Positions 10,901 through 21,465 of a stretch of DNA of 47,789 nucleotides are shown here, one piece after another. Origin of the DNA: Penium margaritaceum. Taxonomy: Eukaryota > Streptophyta > Zygnematophyceae > Desmidiales > Peniaceae. The stretch lies in assembly GCA_023375785.1 (NCBI GenBank), contig SZWC01001166.1, positions 258,400-306,188 of the forward strand. Reading direction: 5' to 3'. The stretch's first letter is position 1. Every line of letters begins with the position of its first letter. A program made the translations under genes and the position numbers. The notes under the pieces were generated by a model. It saw only the letters and a program-made list of their open reading frames with translations. It searched no databases and was not told where the DNA came from.

Positions 10901-13900
10901 GCAAGCGGGGCGCAAGTAGGGCGCAAGCGGGGCGCAAGTAGGGCGCAAGCGGGGCGCAAGTAGGGCGCAAGCGGGGCGCAAGTAGGGCGCAAGCGGGGCG
11001 CAAGTAGGGCGCAAGCGGGGCGCAAGTAGGGCGCAAGCGGGGCGCAAGTAGGGCGCAAGTAGGGCGCAAGTGGGACGCAAGTAGGGCGCAAGTGGGGCGC
11101 ACGTAGGGTGCAAATGGAGAAAGAAGGGCGCAAGTGGGACGCAAGAAGGACGCAAGTGGGGCGCAAGTGGGGCGCAAGTGGGGTTCAACTAGGGACCAAG
11201 TAGGGCAGTAGTGGGGCACAAGTGGGACACAAGTAGGACGCAAGTGCGGCGCAAGTGGGGCACAAGTAGGCCGCAAGTGGGATGCAAGTGGGGCGCAAGA
11301 AGGGCGCAAATGGGGCGCAAGTGGGACGTAAGTGAGGCGCAACTGGGACGGAAATGGGGCACACGTAGGGCGCAAGTGGGGTGCAAGTAGAGCGCAAGTG
11401 GGGCACAAGTGGGGCGCAAGTGGGGTGCAAGTCGTGCCAAGGGGGGCGCAAGTTGCACGTAAGTGGGGCGCAAGTGGGGCGCAACTGGGGCGCAAGTGGG
11501 GCGCAAGTAGGGTGCAAGTAGGGCGCAAGTGGGGCGCAACTGGAGCGCAAGTGGGACGCAAGTGGGACGAAAGTGGGGTGTAAGTACGGTGCAAGTTGGC
11601 TGCATGTGGGGCGCAAGTGGGGCGCAAGTAGGGCGCATGTCGGGCGCAAGTGGGACACAAGTAGGCCGTAAGTGGGACGCAAGTTGGGCGCAAGTAGGGC
11701 GCAAGTGGGACGCAAGTGGGGTGCAAGTGAGGCGCAAGTGGGACGCAAATGGGGCACACGTAGGGCGCAAGTGGGGCGCAAGTAGGACACAAGTGGGACG
11801 CAAGTGGGGCGCAAGTGGGGCGCAAATGGTGCCAAGAGGAGACAAGTTGCACGCAAGTGGGACGCAAGTTGGGCGCAAGTGGGACACAACTGGGGTGCAA
11901 GTAGGGTGCAAGTAGGGTGCAAGTAAGGCGTAAGTAGACCGCAAGTGGGACGCAAATGGGACGCAAGTGGGGCGCAAGTAGGGCGCAAGTGGGGCGCAAG
12001 TGGGGCGCAAGTAGGGTGCAAGTGGGGCGCAAGTAGGGCGCAAGTGGGGCGCAAGTGGGACGCACCTAGGACGCAAGTGGGGTGCAGGTAGGGTGCAAGT
12101 GGGATACAAGAAGGGCAAAAGTGGGGCACAAGAGGGGCACAAGTGGGGCGCAAGTGGGACACAAGTGGGACGCAAGTGGGGCGCAAGTGGGACACAAGTG
12201 CGACAAAAGTACAGCGCAAGTTGGACGCAAGTAAGGCGCAAGTGGGACGCAAGTAGGATGCAAGTGGGGCGCAAGTGGCGCGCAAGTGGGGCACAAGTGG
12301 CGCGCAAGTAGGGTGCAAGTAGGGTGCAAGTGGGGCGCAAGTGCAGCGCAAGTGGGACGCAATTGGGACAAAAGTGGGGTGCAACTAGGGTTCAAGTGGG
12401 ACGCAAGTGGGGCCTAAGTAGGGTGCAAGTGGGGCGTAAGTAGGACGCAAGTGGGGCGCAAGTGGGGCGCATGTAGGGCGCAAGTGGGGCGCAATTAGGG
12501 CGCAAGTGGGGCGCAAGTGGGGCGCAAGTGGGACGCAAAAGGGACACAAGTGGGGTGCAAGTGGGGCGCAAGTGGGGCGCAATTAGGGCGCAAGTGGGGC
12601 GCAAGTGGGGCGCAAGTGGGACGCAAAAGGGACACAAGTGGGGTGCAAGTGGGGCGCAAGTGGGGCGCAAGTGGGGCGTAAGTGGAGCAAGTTGGGCACA
12701 ATAAGGACGCAAGTTGGGCGCAACTTGGATGCAAGTGGGGCTCAAATAGGGTGCAACTTAAGCGCAAGTAGGACACAAGTAGGACGCAAATGGGGTGCAA
12801 GTGGGGCGCAGGTGGGGCCCAAGTGGGGTGCAAGTGCAGCGCAAATGGGGCGCAAGTGGGGCACAAGTGGGACGCAAGTAGGGCGCATGTGGAGCGCAGG
12901 TGGGGCGCACGTAGGGTGCAAGTGGAGAAAGACGGGCGCAAGTGGGGCGCAAGTGGGGTGCAAATGGGGCGCAAGTTGGGCGCAAGTGGGGCGCAAGTAC
13001 GGCGCAAGTAAGACGCAAGTAGGGCGCCAATAGGGCGCAAGTGGGACGCAAGTGGGGCGCAAGAAGGGCGCAAGAGGGGCCCAGGTGAGGCACAAGTAGG
13101 GCGCCAGTCGGGCGCAAGTGGGGTGCAACTGGGGCTCAAGTGGGGCGCAAGTAGGGTGCAAGTGGGGCGCAAGTGGGGCGCACGTAGGGTGCAAGGGGGG
13201 CGCAAGTAAGGCTCAAGTGGGGCGCAAGTGGGGCGCAAGTAGGGCACAAGTTGGGCGCAAGTGGGACGCAAGTAGGACGCAAGTGGAGCGCAAGTGGGGT
13301 ACAAGTAGGGCGCAAGTGGTGCGCATGTAGGGTGCAAGTGGGGCTCAAGTGGGGCGCACGTAGGGCGCAAGTGGGACGCAAGTAGGGTGCAAGTGGGGTA
13401 CAAGTGGGACGCAAGTAGGGGGCAATTGGGGCCCAAGTAGGGCACAAGCAAGGCGCAAGTAGGACGCAAGTGGGGTACACGTCGGCCGTAAGTGGGGCGC
13501 AAGTGGGGCTCAAATTGGGTGCAAGTGGGGCGCAAGTAGGGTGCAAGTGGGGCGCAAGTAGGGCGCAAGTAGGGCAAAATTGGGGTACAAATGGCGTGCA
13601 AGTAGGGCGCATCTGGGGTGCAAGTGGGGCGCAAGTAGGGTGCAAGTGGGGCGCAAGTAGGGCGCAAGTAGGGCAAAATTGGGGTACAAATGGCGTGCAA
13701 GTAGGGCGCATCTGGGGTGCAAGTGGGGCGCAAGTAGGGCGCAAGTGGGGTACAAGTGGGGCGCAAGTTGGGTGCAAGTGGGGCGCAAGTGGGACGCAAG
13801 TGGGGCGCACGTGGAGTGCAAGTGGGACGCAAGTAGGGCGCAAGTGGGCGGAAGTGAGGCGCAAGTGGGGCGTAAGTGGGGCGCAAGTGGGGTGCAAGCG

Positions 13901-16258
13901 GGACACAAGTATAGCGTAAGTGGGGCGCAAGTCGGGCACAAGTTGGGCGCAAGTGGGATGCAAGTGGGGCGTAAGTAGGACGTAAGTGAGACGCAAGTGG
14001 GGCGCAGGTGGGACGCAAGTGGGATGCAAGTGCGACACAAATGGGGCGCAAGTGGAGCGTAAGTGGGACGTAAGTAGGGTGCAAGTGGGGCGCACATAGG
14101 GTGCAAGTGGAGAAAGTAGGGTGCAAGTGGGGTGCGAATGGGGCACAAGTGGGGCGCAAGTGGGGCACAAGTGGGGTGCAAGTAGGGCCCAAGTAGGGCA
14201 CTAGTGGGGTACAAGTGGGGCGCAAGTAGGACGCAAGTGGAGCGATAGTGGGACACAAGTAGGCCGCAAGTGGGGCGCAAGTGGGGCGCAAGTAGGGTGC
14301 AAGTGCAAGTGGGGTGCAAGTGAGGCGCAAGTGGGGCGCAAATGGGGCGCATGTAGGGCGCAAGTGGGACGCAAGTTGGGCGCAATCGGGGCGCAAGTGG
14401 TTCCAAGGGGGGCGCAAGTTACACGCAAGTGGGGCGCAAGTGGGGCGCAAGTGGGACGCAAGTGGGGTGCAAGTAGGACGCAAGTAGGGCGCAAGTAAGG
14501 CGCAAGTGGAGCGCAAGTGGGGCGCACGTGGGCTGCAAGTGGGGTGCAAGTAGGGCGCAAGTGGGGCGCAAGTGGGGTGCAAGTAGGGTGCAAGTGGGGC
14601 GAATGTAGGACACAAGTGGGATGCAAGTGGGACGCACGTAGGACGCAAGTGGGATGCAGGTAGGACGCACGTGGGGTGCAAGTGGGGTGCAAGTGGGGCA
14701 CAAGTGGGGCACAAGTGGGGCGCAAGAAGGGCGCAAGTGGGGCGCAAGTGGGGCGCAAGTAAGACACAAGTACGGCGCAAGTTGGACGCAAGTGGGGCGC
14801 AAGTGGGATGCAAGTAGGGTGTACGTGGGGTGCAAGTAGGACGCAAGTAGGATGCAAGTGGGGCGTAAGTGGGGCATAAGTGGGGCGCAAGTGGGGCACA
14901 CGTAGGACGCAAGTGGGGTGCAAGTGGGGCGCAAGTGGGGTGCAAGTGGGGCGCAAGTGGGGTGCAAGTGGGGCGCAAGTGGGGTGCAAGTGGGGCGCAA
15001 GTGGGGTGCAAGTGGGGCGCAAGTGGGGTGCAAGTGGGGCGCAAGTGGGGCGCAAGTGGGATGCAAGTGGGGCGCAAGTAGGATGCAAGGGGGACGCAAG
15101 TGGGGGCATGTAGGGCGCAAGTGGGTGCAAGTCGGGTGCACGTAGGACGCAAGGTGGGTGCAAGTGGGACGCAAGTGGGGTGCAAGTGGGGCACAAATGG
15201 AGCGTAAGCGGGATGCATGTGGGGCGCAAGTGGGGTGCAAGTGGGACAAATGGGGCGCAAGTGGGGCGCAAGTGGGACGCAAGTGGGGCGCAAGTAGGGC
15301 GCAAGTGGGTCGCAAGTGGGATACAAGTGGGGCACAAGTAGGGTGTAAGTGTGGCGCAAGAAAGGCACAAGTGGGTACAAGTGGGAAGCAAGCAGGGTGC
15401 AAGGTGCGCAGAAGTGGGCCAAAAGTAGGACGCAAATGGGGCGCAAGTGGGGCGTAAGAGGCGCGCAAGTGGGGCGCATGTGGGACGCAAGTAGGGCGCA
15501 TGTGGGGCGCAAGTGGGACACAAGTGGAGCGTAACTAGAGTGCAAGTGGGACGCAAGTAGGGTGCAAGTGGGGTGCAAGAGGGCGCAAGTAGGGTACAAG
15601 TGGGACGCAAGTAGGGTACAAGTGGGGCGCAAGGGGGGCGCACGTGGGGCGCAAGTTGGGCGCAAGTGGGGCTCAATTTGGGCGCAAGTGGGGTGCAAGT
15701 GGGGTGCAAGTGGGGCGCAAGTGGGACACAAGTAGGGCGCAAGTAGGGTAAAAGTGGCACAAAGTTGGGGTGCAAGCAGGGCGCAAGTCGGGCGCAAGTG
15801 GGGCGCAAGTAGGGCACAAGTAGGGTGCAAGTGGAGTGCAAGTAGGACGCAAGTGGGGCGCAAATGGGGTGCACGTAGGGCGCAAGTGGGACGCAAGTAG
15901 GGCGCAAGTGGGGCGCAAGTGGGGCACAAGTGGGGCGCAAGTGGGACGCAAGTGGGGTGCTCGTGGGGCGCAAATGGGGCGTAAGTAGGGCGCAAGTAGG
16001 GCGCAAGTGGGGTGCAAGTGGGATGCAAGTGGGGCGCAAGTAGGGCGCAAGTAGGACACAAGTAGAAAGCAAGTGGGACGCAAGTGGGACGCAAGTGGGG
16101 CGTAGGTGGGGCGCAAGTGTGCTGCAAGTGGGGCGCAAACGGGGCGTAAGTGGGGCCTAAGTGGGATGCACGTAGGGTGCAAGTGGAGATAGCAGGACAC
16201 AAGTGGGGCGCAAGTCGAGCGCAAGTGGGGCGCAAGTGGGATGCAAGTGGGACGCAAG
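7923..16258. repeat. 11-bp minisatellite, block B
   Basis: Continuation of block A beyond the copia insertion, over 8 kb of the same degenerate unit. Higher-order copies are visible: the stretch from about 8009 (CACCTAGGACGCAA, then GTGGGGCACAAGAGGGGCAC) recurs from about 12062, an offset near 4.05 kb. A stretch at 2638 (GTTCAACTAGGGACCAAGTA) recurs at 11185. Open frames on the minus strand reach 1288 codons but consist of the 11-residue cycle. Confidence 0.97.
10440..11055. repeat. 22-bp dimer sub-array, 28 perfect copies
   Basis: Two adjacent 11-mers (CAAGCGGGGCG and CAAGTAGGGCG) form a 22-bp dimer repeated 28 times from 10440 to 11055 with no substitution that I can see. Flanking 11-mers differ at almost every unit. 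This indicates very recent amplification by slippage or unequal exchange inside an old array. Confidence 0.95.
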
Positions 16259-17071
16259 TGTTGGTGTGTGTGGCTTCCACCCGCCACGAGCCATGGCCGT
16301 GGTAGTTACGGGTGCAAATGGAGCTTGTGGACAGCGGCGGCCGCATTGGAGATCGTGACAACCCGACGGGACTCTGGATCGTCCAGGGACTTATCCAGCA
16401 GCTACGACATGACAGGTGTGACGCAGATGATGCGTCTGTACAGCTTGACTGGCTGGTCCGCCGTTGCTAGAATTTTCTCGATGGTCGAGACCCACGCACA
16501 CGGTAGCCTGTACCGGTACGATGAGGAGATCTGCGACTTTGGTGTGCTTCCTGTCGTGGAAAGTACACGCTGACGTCTTGGTACTGCACTCGTACATTTA
16601 TTGGTGCTCTCAGTGCAATTCAGAGTGCTCTAGAGTTTTCTCGGTGGACAGGCCATTTTGCCGATTTCCTTGTTTTTCTTGCTATTCGTGTCTTGACGAT
16701 GCAAACCCACCTTGCATGGGTCCGTTGTATAGAGATCATTGTTCAGCACGTTGTGGTGCAGACAGCGCGTGATTCTGACACCTGAGTAGTGAGTTATGGC
16801 CAAAACTGTGGTTTTAGGCCAGTTTGAGGTGGTACAAAAATATCGCCGCCCCTAGCGACTCTGGGTAGCCAGCAAGTATTTAGGCTCATTGTTGCTCAGT
16901 TGTCATTCTCTCTCTGCAATTCTATTCATATTGAGCTTCTTGACACTCTGCACGTGTCCCTACCCAGACCCTTGCAATTTCGTGTATGACTTGTGACTGT
17001 CGTCACACACTGACTGAGCGCTGACGCTTAGTAAAGTGGCAAGCGGTTAGGAAGGTTCGAGGAAGTTTCTC
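16259..17071 (+). repeat. Candidate LTR upstream of the primer-binding site
   Basis: About 0.8 kb from TGTTGG to just before the primer-binding site. The exact 3' end is unclear because no CA terminus sits directly before the PBS. No long open frame in it looks like a protein. No second copy exists in the window, so the LTR identity rests on the start motif and the PBS position. Confidence 0.5.
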
Positions 17072-17072
17072 T

Positions 17073-17084
17073 TGGTATCAGAGC
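17073..17084 (+). other. Primer-binding site for initiator tRNA-Met
   Basis: TGGTATCAGAGC is the exact complement of the 3' end (including CCA) of plant initiator tRNA-Met, the standard primer of copia elements. It supports LTR-element identity for the upstream sequence and green-lineage ancestry. Confidence 0.85.
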
Positions 17085-17099
17085 AGGCGAGCCACAGCT

Positions 17100-17655
17100 C
17101 GCGTTGGTATGCAGCAGAGACGAAATAGTAGTAGCAATAGTGAGTCGCAGCAATAGTAGCCACCCACAAAAACGGCTACAAGTCCTGGGAGGACCCATCA
17201 CAGGTACGTTGCAGCAGAGGCAACGGCAGCAGCAGCACGCAACATCGGCAATGGCAGCGGCTGTTTGAGCCGTGTGCAACAGCAGCAACCAGCGGCGGCA
17301 TCAACCACAGCAGCTGGGGAGGTAGCAGCAGCCGCAGCCACCACAGCTAATGCAGTAGCAACAACCGTAGCCGCGCAGCTAAGCCGTCGCACAGCAATAG
17401 CAGCAGCCACGTGGCTGCTCACCAGTAGATGTGCAGCGGTAGCAGGGCAGCACAACAGCAGGGCATCGCAGCAGCAGCGTGACAGCAGCTGCTACGCGGC
17501 AGCCACGGAGCAGCAGCAGAAGTAGCCTCGCGGCTGCTCACTAGTAGCCGTGCAGCAACAACAGGACAGCGGAGTAGCAGCGTGCCAGCAGCCGCTTCGC
17601 AGTAGCTTAGCAGCAGCGTGCAGCAGCTGCGTACGGCAGCACTGCGCAACACCGC
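17100..17655. repeat. CAG/GCA-rich low-complexity region
   Basis: Dense CAGCAG, GCAGCA and TAGCAG triplets with many interruptions. Frames in it are short and dominated by Gln, Ala or Ser. It probably represents a decayed glutamine-rich gag start or simple-sequence expansion downstream of the PBS. No gene is called. Confidence 0.75.
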
Positions 17656-17892
17656 CAAGTGGGGCGCACATAGGGTGCAAGTGGAGAAAGTAGGGCGCAA
17701 GTGGGGCGCAAGTGGGGTGCAAGTGGGGCGCAAGTGGGGTGCAAGTGGGGTGCAAGTAGGGCGCAAGTGGGATGCAAGTGGGACAGAAGTGGGGCGCAAG
17801 TAGGGCGCAAGTGGGACGCACGTGGGGCACAAGTAGGGTGCAAGTGGGGTGCAAGAAGGGCACAAGTGGGGCGCAAGTGGGACGCAAGTGGG
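17656..17892. repeat. 11-bp minisatellite, block C
   Basis: Short block (about 21 units) of the same 11-bp repeat, between the CAG-rich end of the preceding element and the reverse transcriptase of the next. Its right edge merges into copia sequence through GGGCG (17888-17892), which is present in both partners. Confidence 0.95.
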
Positions 17893-18935
17893 GCGAGAAA
17901 ATCATCGACTCCAAGTGGATCTTCAAGAAGAAGCTCACCAAGGAGGGGAAGGTGGAGAGGTACAAGGCGCGGCTGGTTGCGAAGGGGTACGCCCAGTGGA
18001 GGGTGAACACTACGATGAGACCTTCGCATCGGTGGCGAAGTTCGCCTCTATCCGCTTTATCCTCTCCGTGGCGGCAGCGCACGACTACGAAGTCCACCAA
18101 ATGGACGTGAAAACCGCATTCCTCAATGGCGACCTGGACAAGGAGGTCTACATGGAGGTGCCGGAGGGGGTGGACGCACCGCCGGGGAAAGTGTGCCGGC
18201 TTTGCAAGGTGCTCTATGGGCTGAAGCAAGCGCCACTCATGTGGTACCTGAAAATGGAAGGCTTCATGGCCGGGCTTGGCTTCAAGCGCTGCGAGGCGGA
18301 TCACAGTGTGTACGTGCAGAAGCAGCCGGGGTTGTACCAGATTCTGGTTCTCTTTGTGGATGACCTCATCCTCGTGTCGTCGGACATGGAGGAGTTGGTG
18401 ATCCTGAAGCGGTAGCTGGGCGGTCGGTTCAAGATGACCGACATGGGCAAGCTCGAGTACTACCTCGGCGTCGCCATCAAGAGGGACCGCAAGGTACGCA
18501 CGCTGGAGATGGGGTAGACAAAGTATGTGCAAGAGGTACTCCGCCGCTATAACATGGAGGAGTGCAACCCCATCGGCACACCCATGACCACCACATGTGA
18601 GCTGAGCTCGAGCATGGGGCCGAGCATGGATGAGGAGAAGGAGGAGATGGCAGGTGTGCCATACCAGTCCGCAGTGGGGAGAATCATGTACGACATGGTG
18701 GTGACGTGGCCCAACCTGGCCTTCACGGAGGGCCAAGTGAGCCGGTATGTTGCTGACCCGGGGCCGCTACATTGGCAAGCGGTGAAGCAGATCCTTCGCT
18801 ACCTCAAGTCGACAAAACAGTCACGGCTTGTGTTTGGAGGGGGAGCGCGTGACGACTCCCTCGAGTTGGTCGGCTACTCCAATGCCAACTGGGCTGGTGA
18901 TGTGGATGAGAGGAAATCAACGTCAGGGTACGTCT
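17890..18935 (+). pseudogene. Copia reverse transcriptase, 5' part of broken pol
   Basis: Carries SKWIFKKKL, RYKARLVAKGY, HQMDVKTAFLNGDL, YGLKQAP and FVDD (near 18353), then the RT connection up to DERKSTSGYVL, where the solo LTR interrupts it. A frameshift lies near 17998 (after KGYAQ), and in-frame TAG stops are at 18414 and 18515. RT motifs are otherwise well kept, so decay is recent. It continues at 20152. Confidence 0.92.
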
Positions 18936-20151
18936 TGTCAGAACCACACTCCAATGTGCACAAGACATACATGCGGTCGGGACTCCAAGAAATATTACAA
19001 ATATGCCCCAGGCTCGCGGATCCATGTAGGTAGAAGAAAAATGCAAGAAATACCCGGACGAGTAGTTCACCTCGGAAGATCAACAGGACCAAAACGGTCA
19101 CTGCCGGCGGTCGTTACCGACCATAAAGCACGTCCGACGACCGGCAGACATGCGCTCCGGTCCCCACGTAAAGACAAAGGATACCAAAGGTGGGCGTGCC
19201 AACGGCTCCTGGCGAAGATTCGTGCAGACCAACCGAGCACCCTCGCGAAGAACGCTCGAACAAGACCATCAGTGCAAGTGGCCTGGCCAGGCCCCAAGAA
19301 CGTGAAAAAAAAGGAGAAGCTTGCGGAGTCGCACCGCGACTCCACACACACCAGCAGCATCAGCAGCGGCAACACAGTTGCGACAGAATCATAGGGACCA
19401 CCCTCCGTAAGGGCCAACCTAGGACTAGAATAGGACTAGGATATAAGCTCCACTCTCTCCCGTTGTATTCTTGCATCAAGTTTACCAAGTCATTCATTCC
19501 TATTCTGCCTTCCGTCGCCCGCCTCTTCGCTGTGGCGCACCGCTTGCCTTTCTACTGCCCGCACTTGTGCAGTGGCAGCTACTCGTGCATGATCCAATCT
19601 TCACTGTCCACCGTAAGGCTGTGGCTCTCTCCATGTTTCGCTCACCACACTCAGCGTGCCCGCGACTTGGCTGCGGCACTACCTCATCTCAGTTCGTGTC
19701 CGTGATTATCACTGAGGCCGTTTCCTCTCAGGACTTCAGCTTCCGTCAATCGATCAGTTCGCGCTCCTCAGCTGCCGCTTTGTCGCACCCGCACTGCCCT
19801 GCCGTGGCGCCCCAGCATTTCAGCGCCCGTGCCCATTGGCACTGCGTCCACGCCTCTGCAACGCTTCTCCACTACTCCTGCATCGCTTCTGCCTGCACCT
19901 CAGCGCTGCGTCCTTTCGGCCCGCGCCTCGGTACTGGGGCACTGCTCCACCTTAGCTACATCTCGCGCCCGTGCCTACGGCACTGCGCCCACTCAAGCTC
20001 TCAGTCCGCACATCAGCATAGTGGTCAGCCAACTGCGGCCCTTGTCGTGTGACGTCAGCAGGCCGTCAGCCCTCTGCAGCTTCGCCGATACTTCCGCCGT
20101 CTCCTCATCTGTCCATCCGCATCATCTAATCATCGTTGCAGTTTCTTGACA
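18936..20151 (+). mobile_element. Solo LTR nested in copia element 2
   Basis: 1216-bp insertion splitting the RNase H coding region. It starts TGTCA and ends TGACA (perfect inverted ends). Flanks are CGTCT (18931-18935) and CGTGT (20152-20156), a 5-bp target duplication with one mismatch. The polyprotein reads GYVL before it and VLGGAVVSWA after it, as expected for one interrupted domain. A TATA-like TATAAG lies at 19442-19447 and an 8-bp hairpin with 3-nt loop at 19325-19343. No internal region is present, so it arose by LTR-LTR recombination or is an unpaired LTR. It belongs to a different family from elements 1 and 2. Confidence 0.82.
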
Positions 20152-20550
20152 CGTGTTTGTGCTTGGTGGTGCAGTAGTTTCATGGGCAAGCAGGACTGTG
20201 TGGCATTGTCCAGCACCGAAGCAGAGTACATCGCGCTTGCGGAAGCCGCAAAAGAGGCGGTGTGGCTGCGGTGGCTGCTAAAGGAGATCGGGGTACCGCA
20301 AAGGAAGCCGACGGTAATCAATGTGCACAACATGAGTGCCATCAGCCTGACCTAGAATCCAGTGCTGCACAGGAGGACCAAGCACATCGAGATCCGGCAT
20401 CACTACGCGCAGGACTTGGTGGCAAAGGGAGACGCGGCTATCGTGCATTGTGGTACTAAGCGCATGCTCGCCGACGCCATGGCCAAGGCCCAGCCCAAGG
20501 AAATGCACGATGTGAGCTGCATGGAGCTCGGTCTGTGCTGTGAGGTTTGA
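20152..20550 (+). pseudogene. Copia RNase H, 3' part of broken pol
   Basis: Resumes element 2 after the solo LTR: VLGGAVVSWA, a small deletion/frameshift around 20185, then KQDCVALSSTEAEYIAL, RTKHIEIRHH and the terminus MELGLCCEV with TGA at 20548. An in-frame TAG at 20353 adds to the decay. These are the standard copia RNase H motifs. Confidence 0.92.
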
Positions 20551-20592
20551 AATGTTGCAGGTCCCAAGGACAGGGTATCAAGGCTGCGGTGC

Positions 20593-20603
20593 AAGGGGGA
20601 GAT
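20593..20603 (+). other. Polypurine tract of element 2
   Basis: AAGGGGGAGAT, identical to the tract of element 1 at 7213-7223, immediately before the LTR start TGTTCA at 20604. Confidence 0.88.
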
Positions 20604-21329
20604 TGTTCACATGGTGTGCCCCTTGCCATGAGTGCCGTTTATTGTGTTCCCTGGTTCGATCACTGGGAAGTGGTCGAAAACCTGATCTGATTTTAGATTT
20701 GGATTCCTTGGATTTTTCCATGCAAGATCGAGCTTTGAATCGCTCGATTTGAGTGAGTATTCAGAAAGTTAGCCAAGCCCAAAAATCGGGTGTTGGACGG
20801 GTGGAATGTGGTACCTGCCATGGGTGGCGGGATAATCCACCGCCAGTGATCCGAGTTCGTCCCCAATGAGCTCCAAATGCACCTTGGCCATGAATGAAGC
20901 GACCAGAGGGACCTCCTTGACCACGATGAACTTCTCCTTGACTTCTGGGTGAGGAAAGGCTCTTCGACGGGTCATCGTCAAAGCACCTCCCGTTGCCTAG
21001 CGTGCAAGGCAAGGTGGGCGGCTCCACCAAGGGTTACTTCGACGGCCGTGGCACGATCTCTACTGCTTCGATTGGGGCGTGCTTGGATGCGTTGGAAAGC
21101 TTAGATCACAGGCTATAAGGATCAGATGTGATCCTACCTGTGCTAAGTAACAAGAACGTGCTTCGATTCAGTTCTACTGAATGCGACGTGTTCTGCCCAC
21201 TCACTTCCGTGATTTTTGTGCTCCACACTCTTCACCATTGGTGTCCATTGGCTTCCCCAAACATTGGCAGCGTGTACCAGTGAGAGTAAGGCATCCTTGA
21301 GGGTGCCTCCAAACCCACTAGAGCCAACA
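20604..21329 (+). repeat. 3' LTR of element 2 (about 726 bp)
   Basis: Starts TGTTCACATGG after the polypurine tract and ends at GCCAACA (21329) or three bases later, giving TGTT...AACA inverted ends. Length and the segment GGAAAGCTTAGATCACAGG with a following CTATAAGG TATA (near 21111) match the organisation of the element 1 LTR. CACAGG and CCTGTG, plus AGGATCA and TGATCCT, form a hairpin just after the TATA. Confidence 0.82.
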
Positions 21330-21465
21330 ACACGCATGCACGCACGCACATACGCACACACACACATACACACACCCACCATACACACACACACACGGAC
21401 ACACATACACACACACATACACACACACACACACACACACAGACACACACACACACACACATCTG
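21330..21465. repeat. (CA)n microsatellite
   Basis: CACGCATGCACGCACGCACA grading into nearly pure CA repeats, directly after the LTR end. Open frames of Val/Cys or Thr/His here are repeat artefacts. Confidence 0.95.

Larger units (their letters stand above)
16259..17655 (+). mobile_element. 5' part of an unrelated LTR retrotransposon
   Basis: Interrupts the minisatellite between blocks B and C. It begins TGTTGG at 16259 like an LTR, is followed at 17073 by a tRNA-iMet primer-binding site, and then runs into CAG-rich sequence that would encode glutamine/alanine-rich gag. No integrase or RT follows before the minisatellite resumes at 17656, so only the LTR and 5' internal region are present. 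CAAG occurs at both junctions (16255-16258 and 17656-17659), but the array is full of CAAG, so this is weak as a target duplication. Its LTR does not resemble the LTR at 20604, so it is not simply the 5' half of element 2. Confidence 0.65.
17888..21329 (+). mobile_element. 5'-truncated Ty1/copia retrotransposon (element 2)
   Basis: Begins abruptly inside reverse transcriptase at the point equivalent to about 6255 of element 1 (GGGCGAGAAAATCAT in both) and continues through RNase H, polypurine tract and a 3' LTR (20604-21329). Everything 5' of RT is missing and replaced by minisatellite. A 1216-bp solo LTR of another family is nested in it (18936-20151). Closely related to element 1 at the protein level, but its LTR is clearly diverged. 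Confidence 0.93.

Noticed and set aside
12495-16361. 1288-codon minus-strand open frame (and similar 100-655 codon frames across 1-17.9 kb)
   Set aside because: Built almost entirely from the 11-residue cycle of the 11-bp minisatellite and open in overlapping frames. There is no domain, start context or codon signature beyond the repeat.
1-17892. CRISPR array
   Set aside because: Short regular repeats, but with no unique spacers of constant length and no cas genes; this is a tandem minisatellite in a eukaryotic context.
16259-21329. One single retrotransposon spanning from the PBS-bearing LTR to the 3' LTR
   Set aside because: The LTR-like sequence at 16259 and the LTR at 20604 share no visible similarity beyond TGTT, and minisatellite DNA separates the two parts.
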